NCBI GenBank assembly: GCA_003552745.1
Contig: PUOG01000295.1
Coordinates: 1 to 5,031, forward strand
Origin: Spirochaetaceae bacterium
Lineage (GTDB): Bacteria > Spirochaetota > Spirochaetia > DSM-27196 > SKKC01
Reading direction: 5' to 3'
Length of the DNA stretch: 5,031 nucleotides
Positions 4,913-5,031 of the stretch are shown here, piece by piece (positions within the stretch are counted from its first letter, which is position 1; every line of letters starts with the position of its first letter). A program made the translations under genes and the position numbers. The notes beneath the pieces were generated by a model. The model ran no database searches and was not told where the DNA came from. It worked only from the letters and a program-made list of their open reading frames with translations.

Positions 4913-5031
4913 ATGAAGAAGCTTATTCAGATTCTTATTGTTGTTGCGACCATCGGTATTGTTGCGGTGGCGTGTGAGCCGGTTGAGATCGACGAGGATA
5001 TGGATCTCGACGATCCGATGATGGAGCAGGA
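4913..5031 (+). CDS. Small acidic lipoprotein, C-terminus off window
   Basis: The ATG at 4913 has a strong ribosome-binding site, AAGGAG (4900-4905), 7 nt upstream. The visible 39 residues begin with Met-Lys-Lys, then a hydrophobic helix rich in Ile and Val, and end the signal in Ala-Val-Ala-Cys, making Cys21 the probable lipidation site. The mature part starts Glu-Pro-Val-Glu-Ile and is very acidic, with many Asp/Glu and several Met. No domain can be recognised in so short a piece. Export and lipid anchoring are inferred from the signal peptide. Base composition drops in the signal region through AT-rich Ile, Val and Lys codons, which is usual for signal peptides. It lies 132 bp after thiQ on the same strand and may have its own promoter; I see no convincing -35/-10 pair. 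Confidence 0.7.
   Translation, partial: MKKLIQILIVVATIGIVAVACEPVEIDEDMDLDDPMMEQ

Noticed and set aside
4654..4977. Plus-strand open frame spanning the thiQ end and the small lipoprotein (107 residues)
   Set aside because: It overlaps two supported genes in another frame and has no recognisable motif.

Overview
The window is high-GC bacterial DNA. Its core is a complete thiamine (vitamin B1) ABC uptake operon, thiB-thiP-thiQ, on the plus strand. A thiamine pyrophosphate (TPP) riboswitch precedes it, and two partial lipoprotein genes flank it. No rRNA, tRNA, CRISPR array, insertion sequence or phage gene is visible. The host cannot be named from the sequence. The relaxed lipoboxes (Phe-Val-Ala-Cys and Ala-Val-Ala-Cys), the FMN-binding-type lipoprotein, the strongly acidic exported proteins and the high GC would fit a free-living, possibly halophilic or alkaliphilic spirochaete. 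That is an inference with modest confidence.

Layout. Positions 1-392 (minus strand) hold the N-terminal part of an exported lipoprotein resembling the FMN-binding 'major membrane immunogen' group. Positions 393-807 are a divergent intergenic control region. They carry a palindrome next to the lipoprotein ribosome-binding site, a 9-bp inverted repeat, a sigma-70-like promoter (547-575), a well-formed TPP aptamer (584-669) and a leader that can be folded into alternative Shine-Dalgarno-exposing and Shine-Dalgarno-hiding states. Positions 808-1896 encode ThiB (periplasmic binding protein), 1893-3632 ThiP (two-domain permease) and 3629-4780 ThiQ (ATPase). Each junction overlaps by 4 bp (TTGA, GTGA), so translation is probably coupled. 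Positions 4781-4912 are a short intergenic stretch with hairpins at the thiQ stop. A second small acidic lipoprotein gene starts at 4913 and runs off the right edge.

How the parts work together. ThiB captures thiamine or its phosphates outside the inner membrane, ThiP forms the channel, and ThiQ powers import by ATP hydrolysis. The end product, TPP, would bind the leader RNA and shut off the operon. The riboswitch independently supports the thiamine assignment made from protein motifs.

Unusual points are a C-terminal TOBE-like domain on ThiQ, separated from the ATPase by a tandem 22-residue repeat; a Gly/Pro/Ala-rich N-terminal extension on ThiP; and a plausible three-way RNA switch ending in an 8-bp anti-Shine-Dalgarno helix. 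I found no evidence of a wholly new system. The novelty is in details of a known pathway.
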